In this document: positions 1-7,600 of the stretch, in pieces
How the letters are laid out: every line of letters begins with the position of its first letter
How positions within the stretch are numbered: position 1 is the first letter of the stretch
Assembly (NCBI GenBank): GCA_030636245.1
Contig: DAOVXI010000033.1
Coordinates: 1 to 11,989 of the forward strand
Source: Deltaproteobacteria bacterium
GTDB lineage: Bacteria > Desulfobacterota > GWC2-55-46 > DRQE01
Length of the DNA stretch: 11,989 nucleotides
Direction: 5' to 3'
Notes under the pieces: model-generated
Databases searched by the model: none
What the model was told of the DNA's origin: nothing
What the model saw: the letters and a program-made list of their open reading frames with translations, nothing else
Translations under genes and position numbers: made by a program

Positions 1-1242
1 ATCGAGCAGGCAAGAGCTCTCGGGCATGATGCCAGGGCAAAGCTATGGCTGTACTTAAGCATCTGCGTTAACCTCGGCATACTGGGTTTCTTTAAGTACT
101 TCAACTTTTTCTCAGAGGGCCTTGCCAACTTCGCCTCGATGTTCGGGATAACCCTCTCTTCGCTTACATATGATATTATCCTTCCTGTCGGTATATCCTT
201 TTATACTTTTCAGACAATGAGCTACACGATAGATGTTTACAGGAAGAAGCAGAATTCGACAAAGAATCTCCTGGACTTCGCGCTCTTTGTCTCCTTCTTC
301 CCGCAGCTCATGGCAGGCCCCATAGAAAGAGCGAGGAAACTTCTGCCTCAGATACAAAGACCCAGAAAGATAACCTCGGAGATGCTCAGGGAAGGCGGTT
401 GGCTTTTGTTCTGGGGATTTTTCAAGAAGGTATTCATCGCCGACAACCTTGTTGTCTATACCAACTGGGCATTTAATACGAACGGTGCCGCAACATCAAT
501 GGACATGTATGTCGCGGCGATAGCCTTTAGTATCAGGTTCTACTGTGACTTCTCCGGCTACAGTGACATGGCAAGGGGACTTGCGAAACTACTTGGTATA
601 AACCTGAGTATTAACTTCCGTCTTCCCTACTTTGCATCCAACCCGACGATGCTTTGGAACAGGTGGCACATTACGCTCTCCAACTGGTTCCGTGATTATG
701 TCTACGCCTCGCTTAGAGGTTTTTTTGTCGCGGATTATGCCAAGGTCGCTGCCGCCTTTGTTACGATGACGCTTGCCGGGCTCTGGCATGGCGCTAATTA
801 TAAGTTTATGTTGTGGGGAGCTTGCTGGGGCGGAGCACTCGTGGCGCATAGGGTTTGCGTGCCTGTTATCGCGACTCTCGCACGTTCAAGTCCATACGTT
901 TCATTTATGTTGAGGGGGATGGGCATACTGTTGACGTATCATCTCTGGATACTGCTGGGTTTCTTCTTTGCCAGTCTGAATATGACGGAGGCCGTATCTG
1001 ATTTAAAGATATGGCTGTTTGATTTCACGACAACAGACTACGTGTATGATGATATGAGGATGGTTCTTTTCTATTCAATGCCTCTGATCCTTATGCAGCT
1101 TGCACAGGGTATTACAGGCAATTTGAATATTATTAAGAAGTTTCCGGCTGTGATCAGAGTACTTATATACATTGTCATGGTGTTACTACTTATTGTTATG
1201 GGGGCGGAGAATGATCCGGAATTTATTTACTTCCAATTTTAG
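1..1242 (+). CDS. MBOAT family O-acyltransferase (AlgI/DltB-like), 5' partial
   Basis: This is a multi-pass membrane acyltransferase that in this family passes an acyl (usually acetyl) group across the cytoplasmic membrane to a polysaccharide or wall polymer. The frame is open from base 1. The Met at 139 is not the true start, because the 46 codons before it continue the family pattern (NLGILGFFKYFNFF at about residues 24-37). AlgI-type blocks follow in order: SFYTFQTMSYTIDVYRKK, SFFPQLMAGPIERA, FYCDFSGYSDMARGLAKLLG, WNRWHITLSNWFRDYVY, and the GLWHG block whose His (bases 787-789) matches the invariant catalytic His. The C-terminus is hydrophobic and ends at TAG 1240-1242. The next gene overlaps it by 32 bases, so the two are probably co-translated. 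The acyl group and the polymer cannot be read from sequence; a polysaccharide fits the SGNH partner best. The family call is firm. Confidence 0.93.
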   Translation: MEQARALGHDARAKLWLYLSICVNLGILGFFKYFNFFSEGLANFASMFGITLSSLTYDIILPVGISFYTFQTMSYTIDVYRKKQNSTKNLLDFALFVSFFPQLMAGPIERARKLLPQIQRPRKITSEMLREGGWLLFWGFFKKVFIADNLVVYTNWAFNTNGAATSMDMYVAAIAFSIRFYCDFSGYSDMARGLAKLLGINLSINFRLPYFASNPTMLWNRWHITLSNWFRDYVYASLRGFFVADYAKVAAAFVTMTLAGLWHGANYKFMLWGACWGGALVAHRVCVPVIATLARSSPYVSFMLRGMGILLTYHLWILLGFFFASLNMTEAVSDLKIWLFDFTTTDYVYDDMRMVLFYSMPLILMQLAQGITGNLNIIKKFPAVIRVLIYIVMVLLLIVMGAENDPEFIYFQF

Positions 1243-2233
1243 AGTGTTAACGATACCGCTCTGCGTTGTAGCCGTATTTCTTCTTGTGGAAGTCATATTC
1301 AGGCTGGTTTACTTCGGCCCTGCCGCGGTGATTCATCCGCTCAAATACAATCCTTTTACCATGCAGAGGTCAGCGCTGTTTATATATAGTGATGACCCCG
1401 GCATCGGAAAGCGACTCGCGCCAAACCGTAAAACTATATTTAAGGGCGCGAGGTTCACCACCAACGAGTTTGGCTATCGTGAAAGGGCTGTGACTCTAAA
1501 AAAACCGGTTGATACCTTTCGCCTGGCTGTGCTTGGACGCTCTTTCTCTATGGGCTTCGGTGTTGATGATGATGAGGTTTATTCGCGCAGGCTCGAGTTG
1601 TTGCTTAACGATTATCGATCCGAAAAGTATCAGGTCTTGAACTTTGCCGTCGGTGGTTATAATTTAAATCAGAGCTCACTGTCGTATGAAAAGCATGTAA
1701 GGCAATTTGATCCGGATATGATCATTCTGCCCATATATCCGGGTGAGATTGAGTCTATGTTACCGATAAAATATAATAGACCACCCGTGTTTAGTTGGCT
1801 AAATTTTCGTCGGGCATACTTGAGAGCCTTTTTCACATATGAGATGTATAGGAAATGGTATAAAAAAAATATTAATGTTGTGACCCCAAGGGGTGTGTAT
1901 AAAGCTCCGAAGAAAAAGAGACGCCCGACGGTTAACGCGGAAGAGGTTCTTTTCGAGTTTTTGGAGAGGCGCCGCGCTGAGGGTGTTCCTGTAGTCATTG
2001 TCGTACTGCCGAAGATAGAGAAAGTCTATGACAAGCAGAAGGTGCTGAAGATAAAAGAGGTAAGTGACACCAGAGAGGGTGTTCACTTCATAAACGTCTA
2101 TGAACTTCTTGGCCGGAAGTTGGATCGTTCTGAAACTATATATCCTGGCGATCATCACCCTAATGCAGGGGTGCATCAGCTATACGCCGAGCATATATTT
2201 AGTGGCTTAAAAGAGATCCTTCCTGCCGACTAG
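1211..2233 (+). CDS. Membrane-anchored SGNH/GDSL-like hydrolase, probable polysaccharide O-acetylation partner
   Basis: The protein has 340 residues if it starts at ATG 1211. A TTG 13 codons upstream (1172) is less likely because it lies deeper inside the MBOAT gene. The G-rich stretch just before 1211 gives only a weak ribosome site. One N-terminal membrane segment (about residues 11-31) points to a periplasmic domain. The SGNH signs are LGRSFSMGFGV (residues 108-118) with Ser111 as the likely nucleophile, the NFAVGGYN block with Gly149, and GDHHPNAG (313-320) carrying the Asp314 and His of the family's C-terminal DxxHPN motif. The usual GDS Asp is Arg110, and no GxND block is visible where LPIYPGE stands (173-179). 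Proteins of this type, such as AlgJ/AlgX-like partners, act with MBOAT proteins to place acetyl groups on exopolysaccharide. It might equally be a weak or inactive esterase. Confidence 0.82.
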   Translation: MIRNLFTSNFRVLTIPLCVVAVFLLVEVIFRLVYFGPAAVIHPLKYNPFTMQRSALFIYSDDPGIGKRLAPNRKTIFKGARFTTNEFGYRERAVTLKKPVDTFRLAVLGRSFSMGFGVDDDEVYSRRLELLLNDYRSEKYQVLNFAVGGYNLNQSSLSYEKHVRQFDPDMIILPIYPGEIESMLPIKYNRPPVFSWLNFRRAYLRAFFTYEMYRKWYKKNINVVTPRGVYKAPKKKRRPTVNAEEVLFEFLERRRAEGVPVVIVVLPKIEKVYDKQKVLKIKEVSDTREGVHFINVYELLGRKLDRSETIYPGDHHPNAGVHQLYAEHIFSGLKEILPAD

Positions 2234-2273
2234 TATCTCGAAGCATAATGGTTGAGCACGGTTTAAAGTAAAG

Positions 2274-2600
2274 TCATCCCTCTATGCAGAAGAGAGGCGC
2301 TTCGATCGAGGTGCCTCTGCAGATAGGGCACTTTCCGGGTTTTGTGAACCGCGTCCTTTTCGTGAAGACAAATCCGCACTTCTTGCACTCGGCCGGGGTT
2401 ATCCTTAGAGTATGACCTTCCGTGTGAAGTGTTTTTTTTATGCGCTCCAGGTGAGGGTATACCTCCTTCTCCGCTACCCCAACGTCGGCGCTTATCTCCT
2501 TTGCCGATAAACACACATCGGTTATGGCCTGCGTTATCTCATGGCGCACGGTATCGAACCTTTGGCTCGGAACACTCGGTCTTTTATCCTTATCGCTCAT
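2274..2600 (-). CDS. Small HTH plus zinc-ribbon predicted transcriptional regulator (COG3357 type)
   Basis: This protein of 108 residues has an N-terminal winged-helix-like part (about 18-62, with LSAKEISADVGVAEKEVYPHLE as the recognition region) followed by a zinc ribbon. The ribbon cysteines are Cys72-x2-Cys75 and Cys91-x2-Cys94, in the settings CKKCGFVF and KPGKCPICRG. The C-terminal sequence around IEAPLFCIE is typical of the uncharacterised COG3357 group of predicted regulators. The function, the metal and the targets are unknown. The gene faces the SGNH gene tail to tail with a 40-base gap and lies downstream of the amtB terminator with its own promoter. ATG 2600 leaves almost no leader. 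An alternative GTG at 2547-2549 (Val18) has an AAAGG about ten bases upstream and would remove only the unconserved N-terminus, so the start is uncertain. Confidence 0.8.
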   Translation of the reverse strand: MSDKDKRPSVPSQRFDTVRHEITQAITDVCLSAKEISADVGVAEKEVYPHLERIKKTLHTEGHTLRITPAECKKCGFVFTKRTRFTKPGKCPICRGTSIEAPLFCIEG

Positions 2601-2608
2601 ACCTTTGG

Positions 2609-2637
2609 AGTATAGATAGCGGTACGTAAGATGTCAA
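2609..2637 (-). promoter_or_regulatory. Sigma-70 type promoter of the HTH/zinc-ribbon gene
   Basis: Read on the minus strand there is a perfect -35 TTGACA (2632-2637), a 17-base spacer and a -10 TATACT (2609-2614, 5 of 6 consensus). The downstream edge of the -10 box is only 8 bases from ATG 2600, so the predicted transcript starts at or next to the start codon. This fits either a leaderless mRNA or use of the GTG at 2547-2549. Confidence 0.72.
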
Positions 2638-2650
2638 GCCGGCATAAATA

Positions 2651-2688
2651 AAACGCCCCCCGGAGTTAAAAAAATCCAGGGGGCGTTT
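2651..2688 (-). terminator. Rho-independent terminator of the glnB-amtB operon
   Basis: AAACGCCCCC (2651-2660) pairs perfectly with GGGGGCGTTT (2679-2688). The stem continues, after one C/A mismatch, with GGA (2662-2664) to TCC (2675-2677) and closes with an A-rich loop. Transcribed leftward from amtB, the hairpin is followed by a U-rich run (GTTTTATTTATG). It separates the nitrogen operon from the downstream regulator gene, whose promoter begins 14 bases further on. Confidence 0.88.
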
Positions 2689-2697
2689 GTTGTAGGA

Positions 2698-2719
2698 CAT
2701 AAAGGAGGAGTCCTTTATG
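2698..2719 (-). other. Perfect 9-bp hairpin in the amtB 3' untranslated region
   Basis: CATAAAGGA (2698-2706) and TCCTTTATG (2711-2719) form a perfect stem with a four-base loop. It lies between the amtB stop codon and the terminator, giving two hairpins in a row. It has no U-tract in the amtB direction, so it is not itself a normal terminator. A role in mRNA 3'-end stability or as a binding site is a guess. Confidence 0.55.
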
Positions 2720-2730
2720 CTGCAAAAATC

Positions 2731-4023
2731 TTAAAGGTTATAACCGCTCTCACCGTGTGTCGAGAGGTCCAAGCCCTCAAGCTCTTCCTCGTCAGATACA
2801 CGAAGCCCTGTTATGGCCTTAACGATCATCAGGATTATGAATGTTCCGACAGCCGCAAGCACTATCGTCGCGATCACGCCGACTATCTGCGTCCATACCT
2901 GACCGGGGTTGCCGAAGAACGCGCCCTGCGCCCCGACGGATGCGAAGAGTCCTGTGGCGATCGCGCCCCAGATACCGCCTATGCCGTGTATGCCGAATAC
3001 GTCAAGCGTGTCGTCATAACCGAGTCTTGGTTTGAGAGCGGTTACCGCTACGTAGCAGACGGCTCCGCCTATAAGACCGATTATAATAGAAGACATCGGC
3101 CCGACAAAACCTGCCGCCGGTGTTATAGCGACAAGTCCGGCGACCGCACCGGAAGCTGCACCCAGCGCCGTTGGTTTTCCACGGTGTATCCACTCGACAA
3201 AGACCCAGGCAAGGGCCGCAGCCGCCGCACTGGTGTTTGTCACGACAAATGCCATCGCCGCAACACCGTCCGCCGCGAGTTCGCTTCCTGCGTTAAAACC
3301 GAACCATCCGAACCAGAGGAGCGCGCATCCGAGAAGCGTGTACCCAAGGTTATGAGGTGAGGCGTGTTCCGTGGGGTATCCGCGTCTCTTGCCGATAACT
3401 ATCGCCGCAACGAGTGCCGAGACACCAGAGCTGATGTGCACGACCGTGCCTCCGGCAAAGTCCAAAGCGCCGCCGCGGTAATCGCCCAGCCAGCCGCCGC
3501 CCCAGACCCAGTGACACAGCGGGTCATATACGATGGTCGCCCATAGAAGGCTGAAGAGTATGAGTGCCGAGAACTTTATCCTCTCGGCGAATGCGCCTGT
3601 TATGAGAGCGACCGTTATGATGGCGAACATTCCCTGGAACATCATAAAGAGGTAATGCGGTATCGTGCCGCTGGCTTCCATCCCAACGCCTTTGAGGCCG
3701 AGGAACGAGAGGTCGCCTATCCACTTGCCGCCCTCGCCGAATGCGAGCGAGTAGCCCCAGAGTACCCACTGAACACTTATAAGACAGAGTACAAAGAAGC
3801 TCAGCATCATTGTTGATAACGCGTTCTTGCGTCTTACCATTCCGGAGTAGAAGAAAGCAAGCCCCGGGGTCATAAGCATGACGAGCGCGGCGCATATGAG
3901 TATGAATGCCGTGTCGCCGCTGTCTATACCACCGCCGCCTGCCGCATCTTCCGCAAACGCAATAGGTGCGGTAAGCAGCATTGCTATGATTGCCATAAAC
4001 ATTTTTAAAATAGTTTTCTTCAT
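2731..4023 (-). CDS. amtB: Ammonium transporter AmtB
   Basis: This is a trimeric inner-membrane ammonium channel of 430 residues, normal for Amt proteins that carry a signal peptide. I chose ATG 4023 rather than the in-frame ATG at 4041. The later start gives a classic signal peptide (MKKTILKMF, then a hydrophobic core, ending AFA before EDAA at residue 24), and a GGAGG ribosome site overlaps the upstream ATG. Family marks, numbered from this start, are GLAFFYSGMVRRKN (54-67), the signature DFAGGTVVHISSG with the first pore His at 196, and DVFGIHGIGGIWG with the second at 346. The conserved tail GLRVSDEEELEGLDLSTHG is the C-terminal arm that couples to PII. The gene begins 29 bases after glnB in the same operon and is followed by a hairpin and a terminator. 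The twin His, the signal peptide and the tail are all intact, so it should work. Confidence 0.96.
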   Translation of the reverse strand: MKKTILKMFMAIIAMLLTAPIAFAEDAAGGGGIDSGDTAFILICAALVMLMTPGLAFFYSGMVRRKNALSTMMLSFFVLCLISVQWVLWGYSLAFGEGGKWIGDLSFLGLKGVGMEASGTIPHYLFMMFQGMFAIITVALITGAFAERIKFSALILFSLLWATIVYDPLCHWVWGGGWLGDYRGGALDFAGGTVVHISSGVSALVAAIVIGKRRGYPTEHASPHNLGYTLLGCALLWFGWFGFNAGSELAADGVAAMAFVVTNTSAAAAALAWVFVEWIHRGKPTALGAASGAVAGLVAITPAAGFVGPMSSIIIGLIGGAVCYVAVTALKPRLGYDDTLDVFGIHGIGGIWGAIATGLFASVGAQGAFFGNPGQVWTQIVGVIATIVLAAVGTFIILMIVKAITGLRVSDEEELEGLDLSTHGESGYNL

Positions 4024-4034
4024 TAACTTAAAGT

Positions 4035-4039
4035 CCTCC
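4035..4039 (-). promoter_or_regulatory. Ribosome binding site that decides the amtB start
   Basis: GGAGG on the minus strand lies 11 bases before ATG 4023 and overlaps the alternative in-frame ATG 4041. That upstream ATG has only A/T-rich sequence before it. The arrangement, together with the signal peptide, favours 4023 as the start. Confidence 0.7.
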
Positions 4040-4052
4040 ATTGGAAAATTTT

Positions 4053-4391
4053 TTATAAAGCCTCAGCCCCACGTTCACCTGTTCTTATGCGTACCGCGTC
4101 CTCTATATCGGTTATGAATATCTTTCCGTCGCCGATCTTGTCTGTCTTGGCGCTCTCCATGATAGTTTGCACGACATTTACCGCCATATCATCCGCCACG
4201 ACGATCTCAAGCTTTGCTTTCGGAAGAAAGTCCACGACATACTCGGCGCCCCGGTATAGCTCCGTGTGGCCCTTCTGTCTTCCGAAACCCTTGACCTCTG
4301 TTACGGTCATGCCCTTTATGTCAAGCTCGGCCAGTGCCTTCTGCACGTCGTCGAGCTTAAAGGGTTTTATTATCGCCTCGATCTTTTTCAT
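4053..4391 (-). CDS. glnB: PII signal-transduction protein (GlnB/GlnK family)
   Basis: This trimeric cytoplasmic nitrogen and energy sensor has 112 residues, the standard PII length. It starts MKKIEAIIKPFKLDDV. The T-loop GFGRQKGHTELYRGAEY carries Tyr51, the residue that is uridylylated in many proteobacteria. The second signature TDKIGDGKIFI holds Lys90, and RIRTG (Arg101, Arg103) supplies nucleotide contacts; Gln39 and Lys58 of the 2-oxoglutarate site are present. Residue 54 is Asp, as in E. coli GlnB, where E. coli GlnK has Asn. Its position directly before amtB is nevertheless GlnK-like, so the GlnB/GlnK name is arbitrary. The start has a strong GGAGG nine bases upstream. PII blocks AmtB by inserting its T-loop into the pore when ammonium is plentiful. 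Control appears to be by a sigma-54 type promoter and a structured leader. Confidence 0.96.
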   Translation of the reverse strand: MKKIEAIIKPFKLDDVQKALAELDIKGMTVTEVKGFGRQKGHTELYRGAEYVVDFLPKAKLEIVVADDMAVNVVQTIMESAKTDKIGDGKIFITDIEDAVRIRTGERGAEAL

Positions 4392-4423
4392 CTTTCTTGC
4401 CCTCCTTTTTTATACGTACCGTT

Positions 4424-4513
4424 CCGAATAAATAAAGGCGCCTCTCCGTCCTTGAGCATAAAGCTCAGCTGACCGGAAAAGGCGCCTTTGACTTTTCGAT
4501 GAAATTTATTCGG
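4424..4513 (-). promoter_or_regulatory. Structured leader / candidate attenuator of the glnB-amtB operon
   Basis: On the minus strand AAAGGCGCC (4489-4481) pairs perfectly with GGCGCCTTT (4442-4434). Inside this stem, TCCGGTC pairs with GACGGA around one bulged base, and TGAGC (4467-4463) pairs with GCTCA (4457-4453) round a five-base loop. The result is one long, repeatedly interrupted hairpin. It is followed by the U-rich run TTTATTTATT, so it resembles an intrinsic terminator inside the leader. A further perfect 10-bp pair, CCGAATAAAT (4513-4504) with ATTTATTCGG (4433-4424), surrounds the hairpin and uses that U-rich tail. The element lies between the sigma-54 type promoter and the glnB ribosome site. 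A terminator for another transcript cannot be excluded, but the position argues for control of glnB-amtB. Confidence 0.66.
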
Positions 4514-4533
4514 TTGTGGTTACTGTATGGTTA

Positions 4534-4551
4534 TTGCAAGGACAATGCCAA
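4534..4551 (-). promoter_or_regulatory. Sigma-54 (RpoN) type promoter of glnB-amtB
   Basis: The minus strand reads TTGGCATTGTCCTTGCAA. This matches the consensus TGGCAC-N5-TTGCA: the -24 GG (4549-4548) and the -12 GC (4537-4536) are separated by exactly 10 bases. Transcription should start near 4525, leaving a leader of about 135 bases that contains the structured element. Sigma-54 control with an NtrC-like activator is the usual arrangement for glnK-amtB operons. I could not pick out an activator site in 4552-4661. Confidence 0.82.
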
Positions 4552-4661
4552 CTGGGTATTACTCAGGTTATAAAAGACTTTCTTGGGTTGTTTTTATGGC
4601 TGTGTCGGTTTTTTATGCAGCTGTGATCAAATACCGCTCACTTAATATTTTCGTTCCTGTC

Positions 4662-7600
4662 TCAATCGGTGCCTTTATGTGAAGCGGCATACTTACGGTG
4701 AAGCGCCTTGAGCCCGATCTTCCCTCTGAGGTCTTCGAGTATCATATACAGGGAAGGTATTAGAAGGAGCGTGATGTTAGTTGCGAATATTATGCCGAAG
4801 GCAAGGCTTATGGCCATGGGTATAAGGAACTGCGCCTGCACGCTTGTCTCGAGCATCATTGGCATAAGGCCGAAGAATGTCGTAAGTGATGTTAAGAGTA
4901 TCGGGCGGAACCTTCTCATCCCGGCGAAGACAACAGCGTCGTGAATGTTTTTACCTTCAATGCGGTTACGGTTAACCTTGTCGATCAATAGAAGCGAGTC
5001 GTTCACCACAACGCCTGTGAGGGCGACCACGCCGAAGACGCTCAGGATACTCAAGTCAAAGCCCATTATAAGGTGACCCAGTACCGCGCCGACCAGGCCG
5101 AAGGGTATGGCGGCCATGATTATTATGGGTGAAGAGTAACTGCGGAACGGTATCGCGAGTATAGCGAATATGCTAAGTATCGCGAAGATAAAGCCCTTAC
5201 TCATGCTTCCCATGGAGGAGCCCCGCTCCTTTGCCTCACCTTCCATGTCGAATGAAAGCCCCGGATAATCAGCGGCAAGCCCGGGGAGAAGGTTTAGTTT
5301 TATGTCGGCGAGTATCTCCTCGGCGTTGGCGCTTTTACGGTCAACGCTCGCGGTAACGTTCACGACCCTTTTCCTGTCGGTCCTGTTTATTGATGAGAAG
5401 CCCTGACCGACGGTGATCTCCGCGGCCTGTGAGAGGGCTATCTCTCCGCCGGTGGGCGTGCGTATGAGCATGGACTCAAGGTCCCACAGGTGCTTGCGTT
5501 CCTCCTTGGGGTAGCGAACTATTACACGCACTTCATTGCGTCCGCGTTGAATGCGCAGCGCCTCTGAACCGAAAAAGGCGTTCCTTATCTGTCTGCCAAG
5601 CTCATCCTCGGTTATGCCAAGGGTCCTGCCCTCGGGCTTTAAGGTCAGCTTAAGCTCACGCTTACCTTTGTTATAGCTGTCGGCTATGTCGCCAACACCC
5701 GGGTACTCTTTTAGTGCTTCCTTTATCCTATCGGAGGCTTTTTCCAGTATTGAGAAGTCTTTGTGCGCCATACGGATGTCTATCTGCGCGCCCATGTGCA
5801 TAAGGCTTGAGGCAAAGCTTATGTTATCCGCTCCGGGAACCTCGCCAACGGCTTGTCTCCAACGGTTGCCTATCTCGGCGGAGGATACGCCGCGCTGCTG
5901 GCTCTCCGTTAAGAACATCGCTATCTCCGCAAGGTGAGAAGAGGCACCGGCGCCGCTCTCCATGGGACGGTCAGTATTAATACTGCCCATGACAGAGTAT
6001 ATGTTCCTGAGTATCGAGTCACCCTCGGGGCGGTCCTTGTCATAATCTTCCACTACCTCATATGCCTTTTGTAATATAAGCTCCTGAACCCCGGTCGTTA
6101 CCTCAGCGTTCGTACCGGGAGGCATTTTTATCGAGGCGACTACCACGTCCGCGTCGACAGATGGCATGAACTGGAACTTTATGACCCCGCCTCTAACCAG
6201 CCCTACGGTCAGAAGCATAACGGCTATCCCGACCGCAACGGTCGTGTATCTATATGTAAGGCAGGTATCAAGGAACCTTCTGTACGGGCCCTTTATAATG
6301 CGGTCAAGTCTGCTTCCGAAGCCCAGACGTACGCGCTCTATCGCTTTCATAAGCCTGAATTTACTTTTTCGCGGCCTGCCCTTTGAGAGGTGAGAGGGGA
6401 GTATGAAGAGTGACTCAACGAGCGACATTATAAGGACCGAGATGACTACCACGGGTATGACCTTTATGAACTTGCCCATCATGCCGGTTACGAAAAGTAG
6501 AGGCAGGAAGGCCACAATGGTCGTAAGGACCGAGAAGAAGACAGGGGTGAATACCTCGAGCGCGCCGTCAATGGAGGCCTGAGCATAGGGCTTGCCTTGT
6601 TGCCTGTGTTCAAAGATGTTCTCACCCACGATTATAGCGTCATCAACAACTATACCGAGCGCGAGTATGAAGGCGAACATGGAGATCATGTTTATGGACA
6701 TATCGAATGCAGGCATAAAGAGCATGGCTCCGAGGAATGATATCGGTATGCCGAGCATGACCCAGAAGGCGAGTCTTATCTCAAGGAAGAGTCCGAGTAT
6801 GATCACGACAAGTATGAGTCCCAGTATGGCGTTACGCAGGAGCAGGTCCATCCTGCCCTTGAATATCTCCGAGCGGTCGCCCCATGTGGCGATCCCAAGC
6901 GAGTCGGGGAGTTTTCCTCCCTTATCCTCCGCGTAATCCTTAACAATGGTAGCTATCTCTACCGGTTTCTGGTCTCCGACACGAAAGACCTTTATCATGA
7001 CAGCAGGCTTGCCGTCGAAGGTGGCGTACTGGTCTATGTCGCTGAATCCGTCGATGACATTCGCTATTTCTTTCAGCTTCACCTCCACCCCGCCAGAGCT
7101 AACAAGGGCTGTTATCTCACCATACTCCTCGCCTACATACTTTCGCTCCTTTGTCCGGAGGAGCACCTCTCCGCCCGAGGTCTTGATGGAGCCTGCGGGA
7201 AAGTCAATGGAGCTTGAGCGTACCTTCCTTGTAACCTCGCCTATCGTAAGCCCAAAGCGTCTCAGGTTGTCCTCCGAGACCTCGATGGATATCTCATACG
7301 GGCGTACCCCGCTGATGTCCACCTGGGTGACCTTGGGCTTGGCGAGAAGCTCTTCGCGTATAAGCTCGGCCTGCTCCCTGAGCGTTCTTTCACTGGCATC
7401 GCCGTAAACGACAAGAGAGATGACCTCCTGGCGGAACGCGGGTTTTGTTATGATAGGTTTTTCAGCGTCTTCCGGGAAGGTCACGATACGGTCAACGGCC
7501 GCTTTGATGTCCTGGAGCATTATCTCCGAGTCTTTGTCCGTGTCGAGCTCGACCATGATAGTCGCATTGCCCTCGGAGGCGATGGATTTTATCTGAGTTA

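Noticed and set aside
2701..2731. Plus-strand AAAGGAGGAG followed by ATG at 2717 and a five-codon frame
   Set aside because: The apparent ribosome site is part of a perfect hairpin in the amtB 3' UTR and no promoter reads into it; a minigene is possible but unsupported.
2755..3360. A 201-codon plus-strand open frame inside amtB, rich in Arg, Tyr and Asp
   Set aside because: It is the antisense shadow of the well-supported amtB gene, with no family motif and biased composition typical of a shadow frame.
4424..4525. ANTAR-type double hairpin in the glnB leader
   Set aside because: The visible loop has five bases rather than the conserved hexaloop, and I found no second hairpin of that form.
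4552..4661. Search for NtrC-like enhancer sites upstream of the sigma-54 promoter
   Set aside because: I found no convincing inverted repeat of the GCAC-N-TGGTGC kind; the stretch between the pump stop codon and the promoter shows nothing I can name, nor a clear terminator for the pump operon.
6946..7407. A 153-codon plus-strand open frame and similar Ser/Thr-rich frames within the RND gene
   Set aside because: They mirror the RND coding strand, have no ribosome site or recognisable domain, and the RND protein is intact.
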